A stretch of 42,289 nt of DNA from positions 33,437-75,725 of the forward strand of contig NZ_LMUD01000012.1 of the NCBI RefSeq assembly GCF_009766095.1. The letters run 5' to 3'. Source of the DNA: Granulicella sp. S190 (GTDB lineage Bacteria; Acidobacteriota; Terriglobia; Terriglobales; Acidobacteriaceae). Both the position numbers and the translations under genes were made by a program. Of the stretch, positions 1 through 7,693 are shown one piece after another (the first letter of the stretch is position 1; each line of letters begins with the position of its first letter). Under the pieces are notes generated by a model. The model was not told where the DNA came from. It saw only the letters and a program-made list of their open reading frames with translations, and did no database searches.

Positions 1-160
1 CCATCACCACAGAGTCGCCGCGACGCACGCAGATCACGGTTGTGGAGCGAATTCGCCTGCCGTCGCCCAGATCCAGTGGATGAGCAAGGTGAGACGAAGC
101 ATGAGAGACAGTTTTAACGAGAGCGGAGGGCTTGACGCTGGGAGAAGAAGGCGGCTTCAT
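1..160 (-). CDS. hslV: ATP-dependent protease subunit HslV (ClpQ), 5' part
   Basis: HslV is the threonine protease of the cytoplasmic HslUV (ClpYQ) complex. Only the first 53 codons lie in the window; the rest, and probably hslU, lie off the left edge. The frame reads RSTTVICVRRGDSVVM, which matches the mature N-terminus of HslV (TTIVSVRR in E. coli). The first Thr of that pair, residue 40 here, should be the catalytic nucleophile. The ATG at 160 has a GGAG seven bases upstream. No ATG, GTG or TTG lies between it and Thr40, so a leader of 39 residues rich in Ser, Pro and Ala seems to be translated. It would have to be removed to expose the catalytic Thr. E. coli HslV loses only its initiator Met. 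Confidence 0.85.
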   Translation of the reverse strand, partial: MKPPSSPSVKPSALVKTVSHASSHLAHPLDLGDGRRIRSTTVICVRRGDSVVM

Positions 161-301
161 GGGCAATCTCCAGTATATCGCGCATTCAGGAGCGCCTTCA
201 TCAATTCAGGAGGAGCTTCCATAACCTGAAAGTTGTGTACTCCCGCAGCACCTCCACCCTCCCAACTCCCTCGCCATGGTCTATGCTTTTGGGCAGAGAC
301 C

Positions 302-829
302 GTGTTTTCGCTGATTCCAACTCACCTGCACCTCGCCCTGCGCTCGCCGAGGGTTCTCATCGCAGTCGGAGCCACCACTGCGGCAGCCATCGGTGTTGCC
401 AGTTACGTCCTTACCCGCCGCAAGCCCTCAGCCGAAGAGGTAGAGCGTGAACGTCGCGAGATGCTCGCCCGCGTCGGCCGCATCACCGACGGCACCATCA
501 TGGACACCATGATTGCCGAAGTCCGCAGCCCGGCATTAGATCTCCTGGACGAGACCGATCAGATTCGTACCGGTCCAGTCACGCCCGAGATGATCGTCTA
601 TAACTACCGCATCGCCGGCGTCACGTACGAGTGCGCGCAGGATGTCACTATGCTCCCTGAGTTGGTGCACGGCGTTCGCACAGACCTTCCCATTCAGGTG
701 CGTTACGCCCCGCAAAACCCGGCCAACAGCATCGTCGTGGCCGAGACGTGGAGCGGACTGCGCCTGGGTACCCGACCGCAAATTCCTTATCCTGATCAGG
801 AAGAGGAAGATCTAGGCAAACCGTTCTAA
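302..829 (+). CDS. Membrane-anchored DUF3592-like protein
   Basis: This is a protein of about 175 residues from the GTG at 302; the frame is open back to a TTG at 233, which has no ribosome site. Near the N-terminus there is one hydrophobic segment (VLIAVGATTAAAIGVASYVL), followed by a charged stretch and a soluble domain. The domain contains MIVYNYRIAGVTYECAQDV and later IQVRYAPQNPANSIV. That pattern, a tyrosine-rich strand plus V-x-Y-x-P-x-N-P, resembles the DUF3592 family of small membrane proteins of unknown function; the assignment is by motif only. It is divergent from hslV and is followed by the cation exporter on the same strand. The start is uncertain. Confidence 0.6.
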   Translation: MFSLIPTHLHLALRSPRVLIAVGATTAAAIGVASYVLTRRKPSAEEVERERREMLARVGRITDGTIMDTMIAEVRSPALDLLDETDQIRTGPVTPEMIVYNYRIAGVTYECAQDVTMLPELVHGVRTDLPIQVRYAPQNPANSIVVAETWSGLRLGTRPQIPYPDQEEEDLGKPF

Positions 830-895
830 TCGACTGAGCTCGCCACATCCGGGTAACCGTATCGAATGTCCGTGCCTATATTCGATATCCATTCA

Positions 896-924
896 TTGAA
901 CCTAATCGCTGCACAGACTACACT
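896..924 (+). promoter_or_regulatory. Possible sigma-70 promoter of the CDF gene
   Basis: TTGAAC (896-901) and TACACT (919-924) are separated by 17 bases, each matching the sigma-70 consensus at four of six positions. Transcription would begin at about 931, right at the ATG at 932, so the message could be leaderless. This fits the absence of any ribosome site before that ATG. It is a sequence match only. Confidence 0.3.
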
Positions 925-931
925 TATAGCA

Positions 932-1864
932 ATGCACATGGTCGCCAGCCCGAATCGCAAGATGCAGCGGGTCTTGCAGCTCTCCATGGTGCTTACCTTG
1001 GCGTACGTCGGTGCCACCTTCTACTTTGGTCTGCGTGCCCACTCCCTCGCGCTCATCTCCGAGGCAGGGCATAACGTCAGCGACCTTCTGGCCATCGTGC
1101 TCTCCTTCGTAGCCGTTTACTTTCAGGCGCGTCCGGCTACCGATCAGAAGACCTTCGGTTATCAGCGCGCAGGTGTGCTGGCAGCCTTCGTCAACGCCGC
1201 CACCCTCATCATCCTCTCCATCTGGATCGGCTTTGCCGCCATCCATCGGTTCAGTATGCCCGTGGCGGTCCAGCCCAGGCTCATGATGGTCGTCGCCGCC
1301 GCTGGTGTGTTGATGAACGGCACCATTGCCACGCTCTTGTGGAAGTTCTCCGGCGACGTCAATATCCGCAGCGTCTTCCTGCACATGTTGGGTGATACCC
1401 TCTCCACCGCAGCCGTTATCGCAGGTGGCGCAGCCATCTACTTCACCGGCATGGCGTGGATCGACCCCGTTCTCTCTCTTCTTATTGCCGGCATGATCCT
1501 CTGGAGCTCCGCCGGCATCCTCCGCGAGACGCTGAACATCCTTCTCGAAGGCACTCCCCGCAATCTACAGCTCGGCGAGATCCGTCAGGTCATGGCCTCG
1601 ATAGAAGGCGTCGTCAACGTCCACGATCTCCACGTCTGGAGCCTTGGTTCGCAGTCTCACGCGCTCGCCAGTCACGTTACGATCGCCGAGATGCCGATGT
1701 CCGAGTGCGGCAATATCCTGACCGGCATCAAACGCGCGTTGCACGACCGCTTCCACATCACCCACACCACCATCCAGTTCGAGACCATCGGCTGTGAGAC
1801 TACTCACGGCTGTGCCGCTCCTCCCGAGTTGGAGGCTGTCGGCACCCACGGCCACAGCCACTAG
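932..1864 (+). CDS. Cation diffusion facilitator (CDF/CzcD-type) exporter
   Basis: CDF proteins are inner-membrane antiporters that exchange Zn2+, Co2+ or related divalent metals for protons. The translation shows about six hydrophobic helices and the paired H-x-x-x-D metal motifs of the zinc-type subfamily. These are HNVSD in TM2 and HMLGD in TM5, where they form the transport site. A cytoplasmic domain follows with VHDLHVWSLGS, typical of the C-terminal ferredoxin-like fold, then a His-rich tail ending GHSH. The frame is open from an ATG at 866, but TM1 begins close to the ATG at 932 (or 938), a more usual N-terminus for the family; I chose 932. Neither start has a clear Shine-Dalgarno. The substrate is inferred from the H-D motifs as zinc or cobalt. 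Confidence 0.9.
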   Translation: MHMVASPNRKMQRVLQLSMVLTLAYVGATFYFGLRAHSLALISEAGHNVSDLLAIVLSFVAVYFQARPATDQKTFGYQRAGVLAAFVNAATLIILSIWIGFAAIHRFSMPVAVQPRLMMVVAAAGVLMNGTIATLLWKFSGDVNIRSVFLHMLGDTLSTAAVIAGGAAIYFTGMAWIDPVLSLLIAGMILWSSAGILRETLNILLEGTPRNLQLGEIRQVMASIEGVVNVHDLHVWSLGSQSHALASHVTIAEMPMSECGNILTGIKRALHDRFHITHTTIQFETIGCETTHGCAAPPELEAVGTHGHSH

Positions 1865-2044
1865 CCACGAGCAACTGGACATACCCTTATTCAGGCGAAT
1901 TCTTTGCACGAACAAGCAGATAGAGCACCGTCACGGCCTTCCGTCGGTCGCAGTTATCGTATCGCTGCCCTGCTCATAGTCGCGCGACTGGTGGCTAAGC
2001 TACCTCTAAGCCAATAAGCCAAAGATTCGCGACGAAACCAAAAC

Positions 2045-2078
2045 AGAGAGGCACGGGATCATCGTCCCGTGCCTCTCT
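2045..2078. terminator. Bidirectional hairpin terminator
   Basis: AGAGAGGCACGGGA (2045-2058) is perfectly complementary to 2065-2078, a 14-bp stem with a 6-base loop. T residues flank it on both strands. It lies between the convergent CDF and OsmC genes and should stop transcription from both sides. Confidence 0.8.
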
Positions 2079-2102
2079 TTGGAAACCAGGCAATGCCGCT
2101 AA

Positions 2103-2525
2103 TTAGAGAAGAGTTGCGTCCAGCGTAATTGTCGCTGCCTTCAGCACCTTCGACACCGGGCATCCAACCTCGGCGTTATGCGCCAGTTCGTCGAACTTTG
2201 CCTTATCGATACCCGGAACCTTGGCCTTGGTGGTCAGGTGAATCTTCGTAATCGTTGGCGCGCCATGCACGTCGAGCGTAAGCACGGCGGTGGTCTCGAT
2301 CGACTCCGGAGTAAAACCCGCCTCGGTAAACTGGCCGCTTAGCGCCATCGTGTAGCAGCCCGCGTGCGCCGCTGCAATCAGCTCTTCAGGATTGGTCCCC
2401 ACGCCATCGGCAAACCGCGCCTTGAAGCTGTATTGCGTGTCCTTCAACGTGCCGCTCTGGGTGGAGATGGTGCCGGTGCCGTCCATGATCTTGCCATGCC
2501 ATACTGCGCTTGCGCTGCGATCCAT
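2103..2525 (-). CDS. osmC: OsmC family peroxidase
   Basis: OsmC/Ohr proteins are cytoplasmic thiol peroxidases that reduce organic hydroperoxides. The 140-residue product matches the family length. It carries the two active-site cysteines in their usual contexts, [10 protein letters not shown] (Cys57) and [10 protein letters not shown] (Cys122). The N-terminal half contains [20 protein letters not shown], characteristic of the OsmC rather than the Ohr branch. The start is set by AAGGAG seven bases before the ATG. It reads leftward and converges on the cation exporter; its 5' end diverges from the zinc-ribbon microprotein gene. No regulator gene of the OhrR type is adjacent. Confidence 0.93.
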   Translation of the reverse strand: MDRSASAVWHGKIMDGTGTISTQSGTLKDTQYSFKARFADGVGTNPEELIAAAHAGCYTMALSGQFTEAGFTPESIETTAVLTLDVHGAPTITKIHLTTKAKVPGIDKAKFDELAHNAEVGCPVSKVLKAATITLDATLL

Positions 2526-2634
2526 CGGTGTTCTCCTTATTGTTCTTCAACTGTTATCTATCCACAGTACCTTCTTCGATGCTCCGCCCGAACCAAAGGA
2601 CGTTGAAAATCCGCTCCTGCGATAGCATTTCGAG

Positions 2635-2811
2635 ATGCCGCGAACTCCAGCTTCTCTAGCTGCAGCCGATCCAGCCCCACCCGCCTGCACCATCGCCACC
2701 GAGCATCACTCCCGCTTCTGCCCCACCTGCTCCTCCCGTCTGGAAGACAGCCGCTGCAAGCTGGTCTGCCGAATCTGCGGCTACTTTCTTAGCTGCGCCG
2801 ACTTCTACTGA
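2635..2811 (+). CDS. 58-residue zinc-ribbon microprotein
   Basis: An ATG at 2635 opens a 58-codon frame ending TGA at 2811; an in-frame TAG at 2623 makes this the first start. The C-terminal half reads [17 protein letters not shown], then [13 protein letters not shown]. It has CxxC at residues 29-32 and a second CxxC at residues 45-48, with extra cysteines at 41 and 54. This is the layout of a small zinc ribbon, and proteins ending GYxLSCxDFY recur as small hypotheticals in bacteria. The N-terminal 25 residues are Ala/Pro-rich and probably disordered. No function is known to me. It lies alone between osmC (divergent) and the M28 peptidase (convergent). Confidence 0.7.
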   Translation: MPRTPASLAAADPAPPACTIATEHHSRFCPTCSSRLEDSRCKLVCRICGYFLSCADFY

Positions 2812-2853
2812 GGCCCGCAACCATCGTCATGCTCCTTCTCACGTTGCGAAATC

Positions 2854-4542
2854 TTACTTCGAGCCCAGGCTGGCCTTCCGCGCCGCCTCGAACTCATCGT
2901 TCGGCTTCCATTGGATCAGCGATGGCGCCGTCAGTGCCTGCCACCCCAGCTCCATGCCGAAGCGGTCGAGCTTCGCGTTCCCGCTGAAGTCCCAATCCTC
3001 ATGGAAGTTGTCGCTGAAGTTGTGATAATCATGCGCGGTGAAGTCTTCATGCTGCTTGCGTCCCCAACCAGCGTCATGTCCCTCGTAAAGAACTCCCGTC
3101 TCAACCGAGAACGCCGGAATCCCCACCCGCGACAGACTGAAGTGATCCGACCGGTAGTAGCTCCCCGCTGAAGGCTTCGGGTCCGGCACAATCGCCAGCT
3201 TGAACCTCTTCGCCGTCTCTTCCACCGTCGGATAAAACGTAGTCCTCTGCGCGCCGTTCACATTCGTCTCCAGCGGCACGCCAATCGGCAGAATCATGTC
3301 GTAATTAATATCCAGCGCAATCTGCCCCGCAGGAATCGGCGGATGCTGCCCCAGATACTCCGACCCCAGCAGCCCCTGCTCCTCCGCCGTCACCGAAGCA
3401 AAGATGATCGAGTGCGGCAGCTTCACGTCCGACATCGCCCAAGCTCGCGCCATCTCCAGCAGCATCCCGCAGCCCGTGCCATTATCCGCCGCGCCGTTAT
3501 AGATATTGTCGCCCGCCATCCCCGGAACAAACCCGAGATGATCGTAGTGAGCCGTGTACATCACCGCCTGATCTTTTCCCGACGCATTCGCCCCAGGCAA
3601 AATCCCCACCACATTCGGAGACTGGAAAGGCCGCACCGTGCTCTCGATGTGGGCCTTCAACTTCACAGGTAACTCCACCGCCTTAAATCCGCGCTTCCCC
3701 GCCGCAATAATCTCTGCGTCCGCATCCAGCCCACTCGAGGCGAAGATCTTCTTCGCTACATCCAGCTGAATCCAACTCGCCGCCTCTAGCTGCGGATTCT
3801 TATCATCCCGCAGATAGGTCTTCTCACTCGTATTCGAGTTCTTCACCACATCCCAGCCGTAGCTCGCCAGGTCCGTGCGATGGATAATCAGCGCGCCCAC
3901 CGCGCCTCTCCGCGCTGCCTCTTCAAACTTGTACGTCCACCGCCCGTAGTAGGTCAGTGCATCGCCACCAAAGAACTTAGGATCGGTTGAAGGCGGATCC
4001 CCCACGATGCACAGAATCACCTTCCCCTTCACGTCCACACCCGCATAGTCATCCCACTGAAACTCCGGTGCAACCGCGCCATACCCGACAAACACAATCG
4101 GCGCATCGATATCGACACTCGGCGTCAGCGTGCGATTGCTCACCGTGTAGTCGTCCGCATACTTCAGGTCGATCGAGTAAAGATCAATCGAATTCCCCGC
4201 AGGCTTCTTCGGAATCAGAGACATCGTCGTCTTCTCAGGAATCGCCTTCATCCCAACGAAGTTGATCTGCTGAAGATAGGTGCCGTTATCCCCGCCCGGC
4301 TTCAGCCCATATAGCGCAAACTGGGTCGCCATGTACTTTGCGGCAATCTCGCTTCCGCGCAGCCCAGGTCCTCGGCCCTCGAGCAGGTCGTCCGACAGAA
4401 AGCGTACTTGCGCGCGAATCTTCTCGCCGTCAATCGACGCCTCCGCAGCCTTAATAGCTGGCGGAATCGACTGCGCCATCACGGTGGCAGAAAGAGAGAG
4501 AACAGCGAGTGCCATGGCGATGGCCGGACGAAGATTGTTCAA
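2854..4542 (-). CDS. Secreted M28 family metallopeptidase with PA domain
   Basis: M28 enzymes are di-zinc aminopeptidases or carboxypeptidases, here probably exported. The frame is open from 4632, but AGGAG seven bases before a TTG at 4542 sets a start that begins directly with a signal peptide (MNNLRPAIAMALAVLSLSA, cleavage near MAQ). The mature part has a protease-associated insert (about residues 130-280, including VFVGYGAVAPEF). The M28 domain follows with the zinc ligands: TAHYDHLGF near residue 332, an Asp in GAADNGTG, the catalytic Glu pair in TAEEQG, and a His in YYRSDHFSL. About 562 residues, normal for PA-containing M28 proteins. It likely feeds on environmental peptides. Its 5' end faces the GH27 gene across a repeat hairpin. 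Confidence 0.9.
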   Translation of the reverse strand: MNNLRPAIAMALAVLSLSATVMAQSIPPAIKAAEASIDGEKIRAQVRFLSDDLLEGRGPGLRGSEIAAKYMATQFALYGLKPGGDNGTYLQQINFVGMKAIPEKTTMSLIPKKPAGNSIDLYSIDLKYADDYTVSNRTLTPSVDIDAPIVFVGYGAVAPEFQWDDYAGVDVKGKVILCIVGDPPSTDPKFFGGDALTYYGRWTYKFEEAARRGAVGALIIHRTDLASYGWDVVKNSNTSEKTYLRDDKNPQLEAASWIQLDVAKKIFASSGLDADAEIIAAGKRGFKAVELPVKLKAHIESTVRPFQSPNVVGILPGANASGKDQAVMYTAHYDHLGFVPGMAGDNIYNGAADNGTGCGMLLEMARAWAMSDVKLPHSIIFASVTAEEQGLLGSEYLGQHPPIPAGQIALDINYDMILPIGVPLETNVNGAQRTTFYPTVEETAKRFKLAIVPDPKPSAGSYYRSDHFSLSRVGIPAFSVETGVLYEGHDAGWGRKQHEDFTAHDYHNFSDNFHEDWDFSGNAKLDRFGMELGWQALTAPSLIQWKPNDEFEAARKASLGSK

Positions 4543-4603
4543 GGTCGTACTCCTAGGGTAAGCCTTCACGAATACGTCCAGTCTAATCATCATCATCGAG
4601 CCC

Positions 4604-4661
4604 GTCATCCTGAGCGAAGTTGCTCGCGGCACTTTGCGAGCAACTTCGCCGAAGGACCCCT
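4604..4661. repeat. REP-like hairpin, family GTCATCCTGAGCGAAG, copy 1
   Basis: The element starts GTCATCCTGAGCGAAGT and ends GAAGGACCCCTGT. At its core GCGAAGTTGCTCGC (4614-4627) pairs perfectly with 4636-4649 around the loop GGCACTTT. A second copy on the other strand at 25132-25192 has the same flanks and loop but different, still complementary, arms. It lies in the divergent gap between the M28 and GH27 genes. Confidence 0.8.
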
Positions 4662-4725
4662 GTCTTTGCCCTCTGCACCCGGCCGCACAAGATGGCCCAG
4701 CTCCTACTTTGATATGTTTATTCGC

Positions 4726-6081
4726 ATGGTAATAAAGCGTATCTCTGCGGTTCTTGCGATTCTATTGATGATCTCTTCCGCAGGCGCAGAGGACAAGGCG
4801 CTCGCCCCGACCCCGCCCATGGGCTGGAACAGCTGGGATGCCTACGGCCTCACCGTGAACGAATCCCAGTTTCGCGCGAACATGGTCGTCCTCGCCGCAC
4901 AACTCAAGGAGTTCGGCTGGCAGTATGTCGTTGTCGATGAGGGCTGGTACCTGCAGAACCCCGAAAACGCCTCCATGCCACAGGCTCTTCGCTACACCAT
5001 CAACCTGCGCGGCCAGTACGAGCCTGCGCCTAACCGGTTTCCCTCCTCCGCCAGCGGTGGCGGCTTCAAACCAATCAGCGACGCAGTGCATGACGATGGA
5101 CTCAAATTCGGGCTCCACATCATTCGCGGTATTCCCAAGAAGACCGTCTTCGCAAACTCGCACATCGGCACCACCAGGTACCGCGCCAGCGCAGCCGCAG
5201 ACACCACCGACGTCTGCTCCTGGAACCCTGATAACTTCGGCGTCAAGGCCAACTTCGCCGGCCAGGCCTGGTACGACGCCCTCATCAAGCAATACGCGTC
5301 GTGGGGGGTCGACTATCTCAAAGTCGACTGCATCGCCAACCCCTACAAAAGCGCGGAAATCCGCATGATCCATAAGGCCATCGAGCGCTCAGGCCGCCCC
5401 ATTGTGCTCAGCCTCTCCCCCGGCCCAACCTCGCTCGAGCACGCCACCGAGGTCGCAAAGAACGCGCAGCTCTGGCGCATCTCCAACGATGTCTGGGACC
5501 ACTGGGAGAAGGATCCGCAGAAGGAGTGGTCGCAGAGCGTGAAGGGACAGTTCCCTGTTCTCGCGGATTGGGCTGAACACGTGCGGCCCGGCAGTTGGCC
5601 CGACGCCGACATGCTCCCCATCGGCCAGCTCCGGCCAAACCCCGGCGACGGCAAACCACGCGCTTCAAAGCTCACCGAAGACGAGCAGAGAACAATGATC
5701 TCTCTCTGGGCTGTCTCACGATCTCCGCTCTTCATCGGAGGAAATCTCACCCAGATGGACGACGCACTCAAGTCGTTGCTCACCAACCCGGCCATTCTTG
5801 AGATGGATCAGTCCTCGACCAACAGTAACCAGAACAACGCACAGGCAGACCTCGTCACCTGGACATCGCAGTCCGTCAAAGGCGACAAACGCTACCTCGC
5901 GGTCTTCAACCTCAGCGACGCGCCCATGCATATCGACAAAACCCTGGCCGAGTTCGGCTACATCGATCGCGCCCAGTACAAGGTCCGTGACCTGTGGCAG
6001 AGAAGAGAGCTGGGCCTGCTAAACTCCTTCCAGGTCGATCTCCCCCCTCACGGCTCCGTAGTCTACTGCCTCCACGACTAG
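4726..6081 (+). CDS. Secreted GH27 alpha-galactosidase
   Basis: GH27 enzymes release alpha-linked galactose from oligo- and polysaccharides. After a signal peptide (RISAVLAILLMISSAGA) the protein opens with PPMGWNSWDAYG, the signature N-terminus of the GH27/GH36 barrel. YLKVDCIANP supplies the nucleophile Asp and RISNDVWDHW the acid/base Asp; WPDADML and SRSPLFIGGN are further family landmarks. The last 80 residues form the usual beta-sandwich tail. The product is about 451 residues, within the family range. Starts at 4714 and 4726 are both possible and neither has a clear ribosome site; 4726 gives the better signal peptide. Together with the adjacent peptidase it suggests scavenging of plant-type polymers. 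Confidence 0.9.
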   Translation: MVIKRISAVLAILLMISSAGAEDKALAPTPPMGWNSWDAYGLTVNESQFRANMVVLAAQLKEFGWQYVVVDEGWYLQNPENASMPQALRYTINLRGQYEPAPNRFPSSASGGGFKPISDAVHDDGLKFGLHIIRGIPKKTVFANSHIGTTRYRASAAADTTDVCSWNPDNFGVKANFAGQAWYDALIKQYASWGVDYLKVDCIANPYKSAEIRMIHKAIERSGRPIVLSLSPGPTSLEHATEVAKNAQLWRISNDVWDHWEKDPQKEWSQSVKGQFPVLADWAEHVRPGSWPDADMLPIGQLRPNPGDGKPRASKLTEDEQRTMISLWAVSRSPLFIGGNLTQMDDALKSLLTNPAILEMDQSSTNSNQNNAQADLVTWTSQSVKGDKRYLAVFNLSDAPMHIDKTLAEFGYIDRAQYKVRDLWQRRELGLLNSFQVDLPPHGSVVYCLHD

Positions 6082-6126
6082 AAGCCGCAATTGTCTTTGT
6101 TCGCCGTTGCAGTTGCCTGTTATTTT

Positions 6127-6151
6127 GTTGTCATCCCGTAGGGATCTGCGG
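6127..6151 (-). repeat. REP-like element, family GATCCCTACGGGATGACAAC
   Basis: Read on the minus strand this is GCAGATCCCTACGGGATG followed by ACAAC. The core ATCCC-TAC-GGGAT folds as a short hairpin. Other copies are at 10128, 28504, 31948, 31997, 32066 and 32116. It lies between the GH27 gene and ruvB, within a 232-bp gap that otherwise shows only low-complexity CAAC/GCAA flanks. Confidence 0.75.
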
Positions 6152-6313
6152 TTGTCTTTGCAGTTGGTTGTCTTATCCGCTGCTCCAGCCCAGTTGCGGG
6201 TCCAATGAGCAACGGATCGAAGATCCACGCCATTCTCATGGCGACATCAGGCACACTCCCGCATACGAAAACAAGTTTGCGTCGCGCCCAGCTTCGCCTT
6301 ACCATCGCCCTTA

Positions 6314-7384
6314 GTGGACTTTTTCAAAAACAAGCCGAAGGTTGATCTTAACCGCTCCGAAAAATCAGCAGAAGCCGAGCGCCTCGTCTCCGCCGGCAAA
6401 GCCGACGACGATGATGCCTTTGAGCTCAAGCTGCGCCCAACCCGCCTCGCCGAGTTCATCGGACAGGAAAAGGCCAAGGAACAGCTCGCCATCGCCCTAG
6501 AAGCAGCAAAATCGCGAGGCGAAGCCCTCGATCACGTCCTCCTCTTCGGCCCTCCCGGTCTTGGCAAAACCACGCTGGCCACCATCATCGCGAATGAGCT
6601 CGAAGTCGGCTACCAGCAGACCTCCGGCCCCGCCCTTCAGATACAAGGCGACCTCACGGCCATCCTCACCAACCTGCGCGAGAGGCAGGTTCTCTTCCTC
6701 GACGAGATCCACAGGCTGCAGCCTGTGCTTGAGGAAAAGCTGTATACAGCGCTCGAGGACTATAAGCTCGACATCATCATCGGCCAGGGGCCGGCAGCGC
6801 GTACGCATGTGATGGAGATTCGCCCCTTCACCTTCGTCGCTGCCACCACACGCCCGGGGCTCCTCTCCTCGCCGCTGCGCAGCCGCTTCGGCATCCTCCT
6901 TCGGCTGGAGTTCTACACCGACGACGAACTCCGCTTTGTCGTAGAGCGCAGTGCCGAGGTCATCGGCGTTCCCATCGACCGCGACGGCGCAGCCGAGATT
7001 GCCATGCGCTCCCGCGGCACACCACGCATCGCCAACCGCCTCCTGCGCCGCGTCCGCGACTATGCCCAGGTACGCGCCAAAGGCGTCATCGACCGGCCCA
7101 CGGCACAGGCAGCCCTCTCACTCCTCGAAGTCGATGCCCACGGCTTCGACGAGCTCGACCGCCGTCTTCTCCGGACCATCATCGAGAAGTACGATGGTGG
7201 TCCGGTCGGTCTCAACACCCTCGCCGCTGCGTTGGCGGAAGAGCAGGACGCACTCGAAGAGGTCTATGAGCCCTTCCTCATCCAGATCGGCTTCCTCGAC
7301 CGCACCCCGCGTGGCCGCGTAGCCACGCGTCTGGCCTATGAGCATCTAGGCATAGAGATGCCCCGCAAACTAAGCCTCTTTTAG
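6314..7384 (+). CDS. ruvB: Holliday junction branch migration helicase RuvB
   Basis: RuvB is the hexameric AAA+ motor that, with RuvA, drives branch migration of Holliday junctions in recombinational repair. The 356-residue product has the N-terminal [11 protein letters not shown] motif and Walker A GPPGLGKT (residues 79-86). Walker B is FLDEIHRL, the arginine-finger segment SPLRSRFGI is present, and the C-terminal winged helix ends [13 protein letters not shown]. All are complete. The first 30 residues are an acidic, variable extension. The start is a GTG at 6314 without a strong ribosome site. ruvA and ruvC are not adjacent. Its 3' end converges on the glycerophosphodiesterase-like gene. 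Confidence 0.96.
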   Translation: MDFFKNKPKVDLNRSEKSAEAERLVSAGKADDDDAFELKLRPTRLAEFIGQEKAKEQLAIALEAAKSRGEALDHVLLFGPPGLGKTTLATIIANELEVGYQQTSGPALQIQGDLTAILTNLRERQVLFLDEIHRLQPVLEEKLYTALEDYKLDIIIGQGPAARTHVMEIRPFTFVAATTRPGLLSSPLRSRFGILLRLEFYTDDELRFVVERSAEVIGVPIDRDGAAEIAMRSRGTPRIANRLLRRVRDYAQVRAKGVIDRPTAQAALSLLEVDAHGFDELDRRLLRTIIEKYDGGPVGLNTLAAALAEEQDALEEVYEPFLIQIGFLDRTPRGRVATRLAYEHLGIEMPRKLSLF

Positions 7385-7435
7385 ACCCGGCCAACGGCCG
7401 GACCGAGGCATTTCCATCCACCAAAACCGATAGAA

Positions 7436-7470
7436 AAGTCACGAAGTGACCGCCGCCCGCGTAGGGCGCC
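7436..7470. repeat. GAA-loop hairpin repeat, copy 1
   Basis: GTCAC-GAA-GTGAC (7438-7450) is followed by a second small hairpin, CGCCC (7454-7458) with GGGCG (7464-7468). Related elements occur at 31062-31102 and 37096-37170. All three lie between convergent genes. A separate palindrome, CCGGCCAACGGCCGG (7387-7401), directly follows the ruvB stop and may also act as a terminator. Confidence 0.65.
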
Positions 7471-7498
7471 CGTCCGGCAGGACAGCTCTTTCAGGTAC

Positions 7499-7684
7499 TC
7501 AAAAATAAAGTTGAAAAACGTGGCGTATTTTTCGTCGCGAAATTTGTGGTGTTTCCAGCCACACATTCACCACGATCTACACCACGTTTCACCAGCCAAA
7601 ACACCACGTTACGCAACCACAATTTCGCAAAAACCCCTGCAAAACACCACAACCACCACGCCAGAAAAAAATCCGGCGTGGTGG
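7499..7684 (+). repeat. ACCAC-rich intergenic element, copy A
   Basis: This stretch begins CAAAAATAAAGTTG, continues TGGCGTATTTTT, and then holds several ACCAC/CACCACG motifs spread over about 150 bp. It ends in a perfect 10-bp stem, CCACCACGCC (7653-7662) with 7675-7684. A second copy with the same order of motifs lies on the minus strand at 24893-25022. The composition, C+A-rich on one strand, differs sharply from flanking genes and no credible coding frame is present. It fills the 309-bp convergent gap between ruvB and the glycerophosphodiesterase-like gene together with the GAA-loop hairpin. Confidence 0.6.
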
Positions 7685-7693
7685 CCAGGATTT

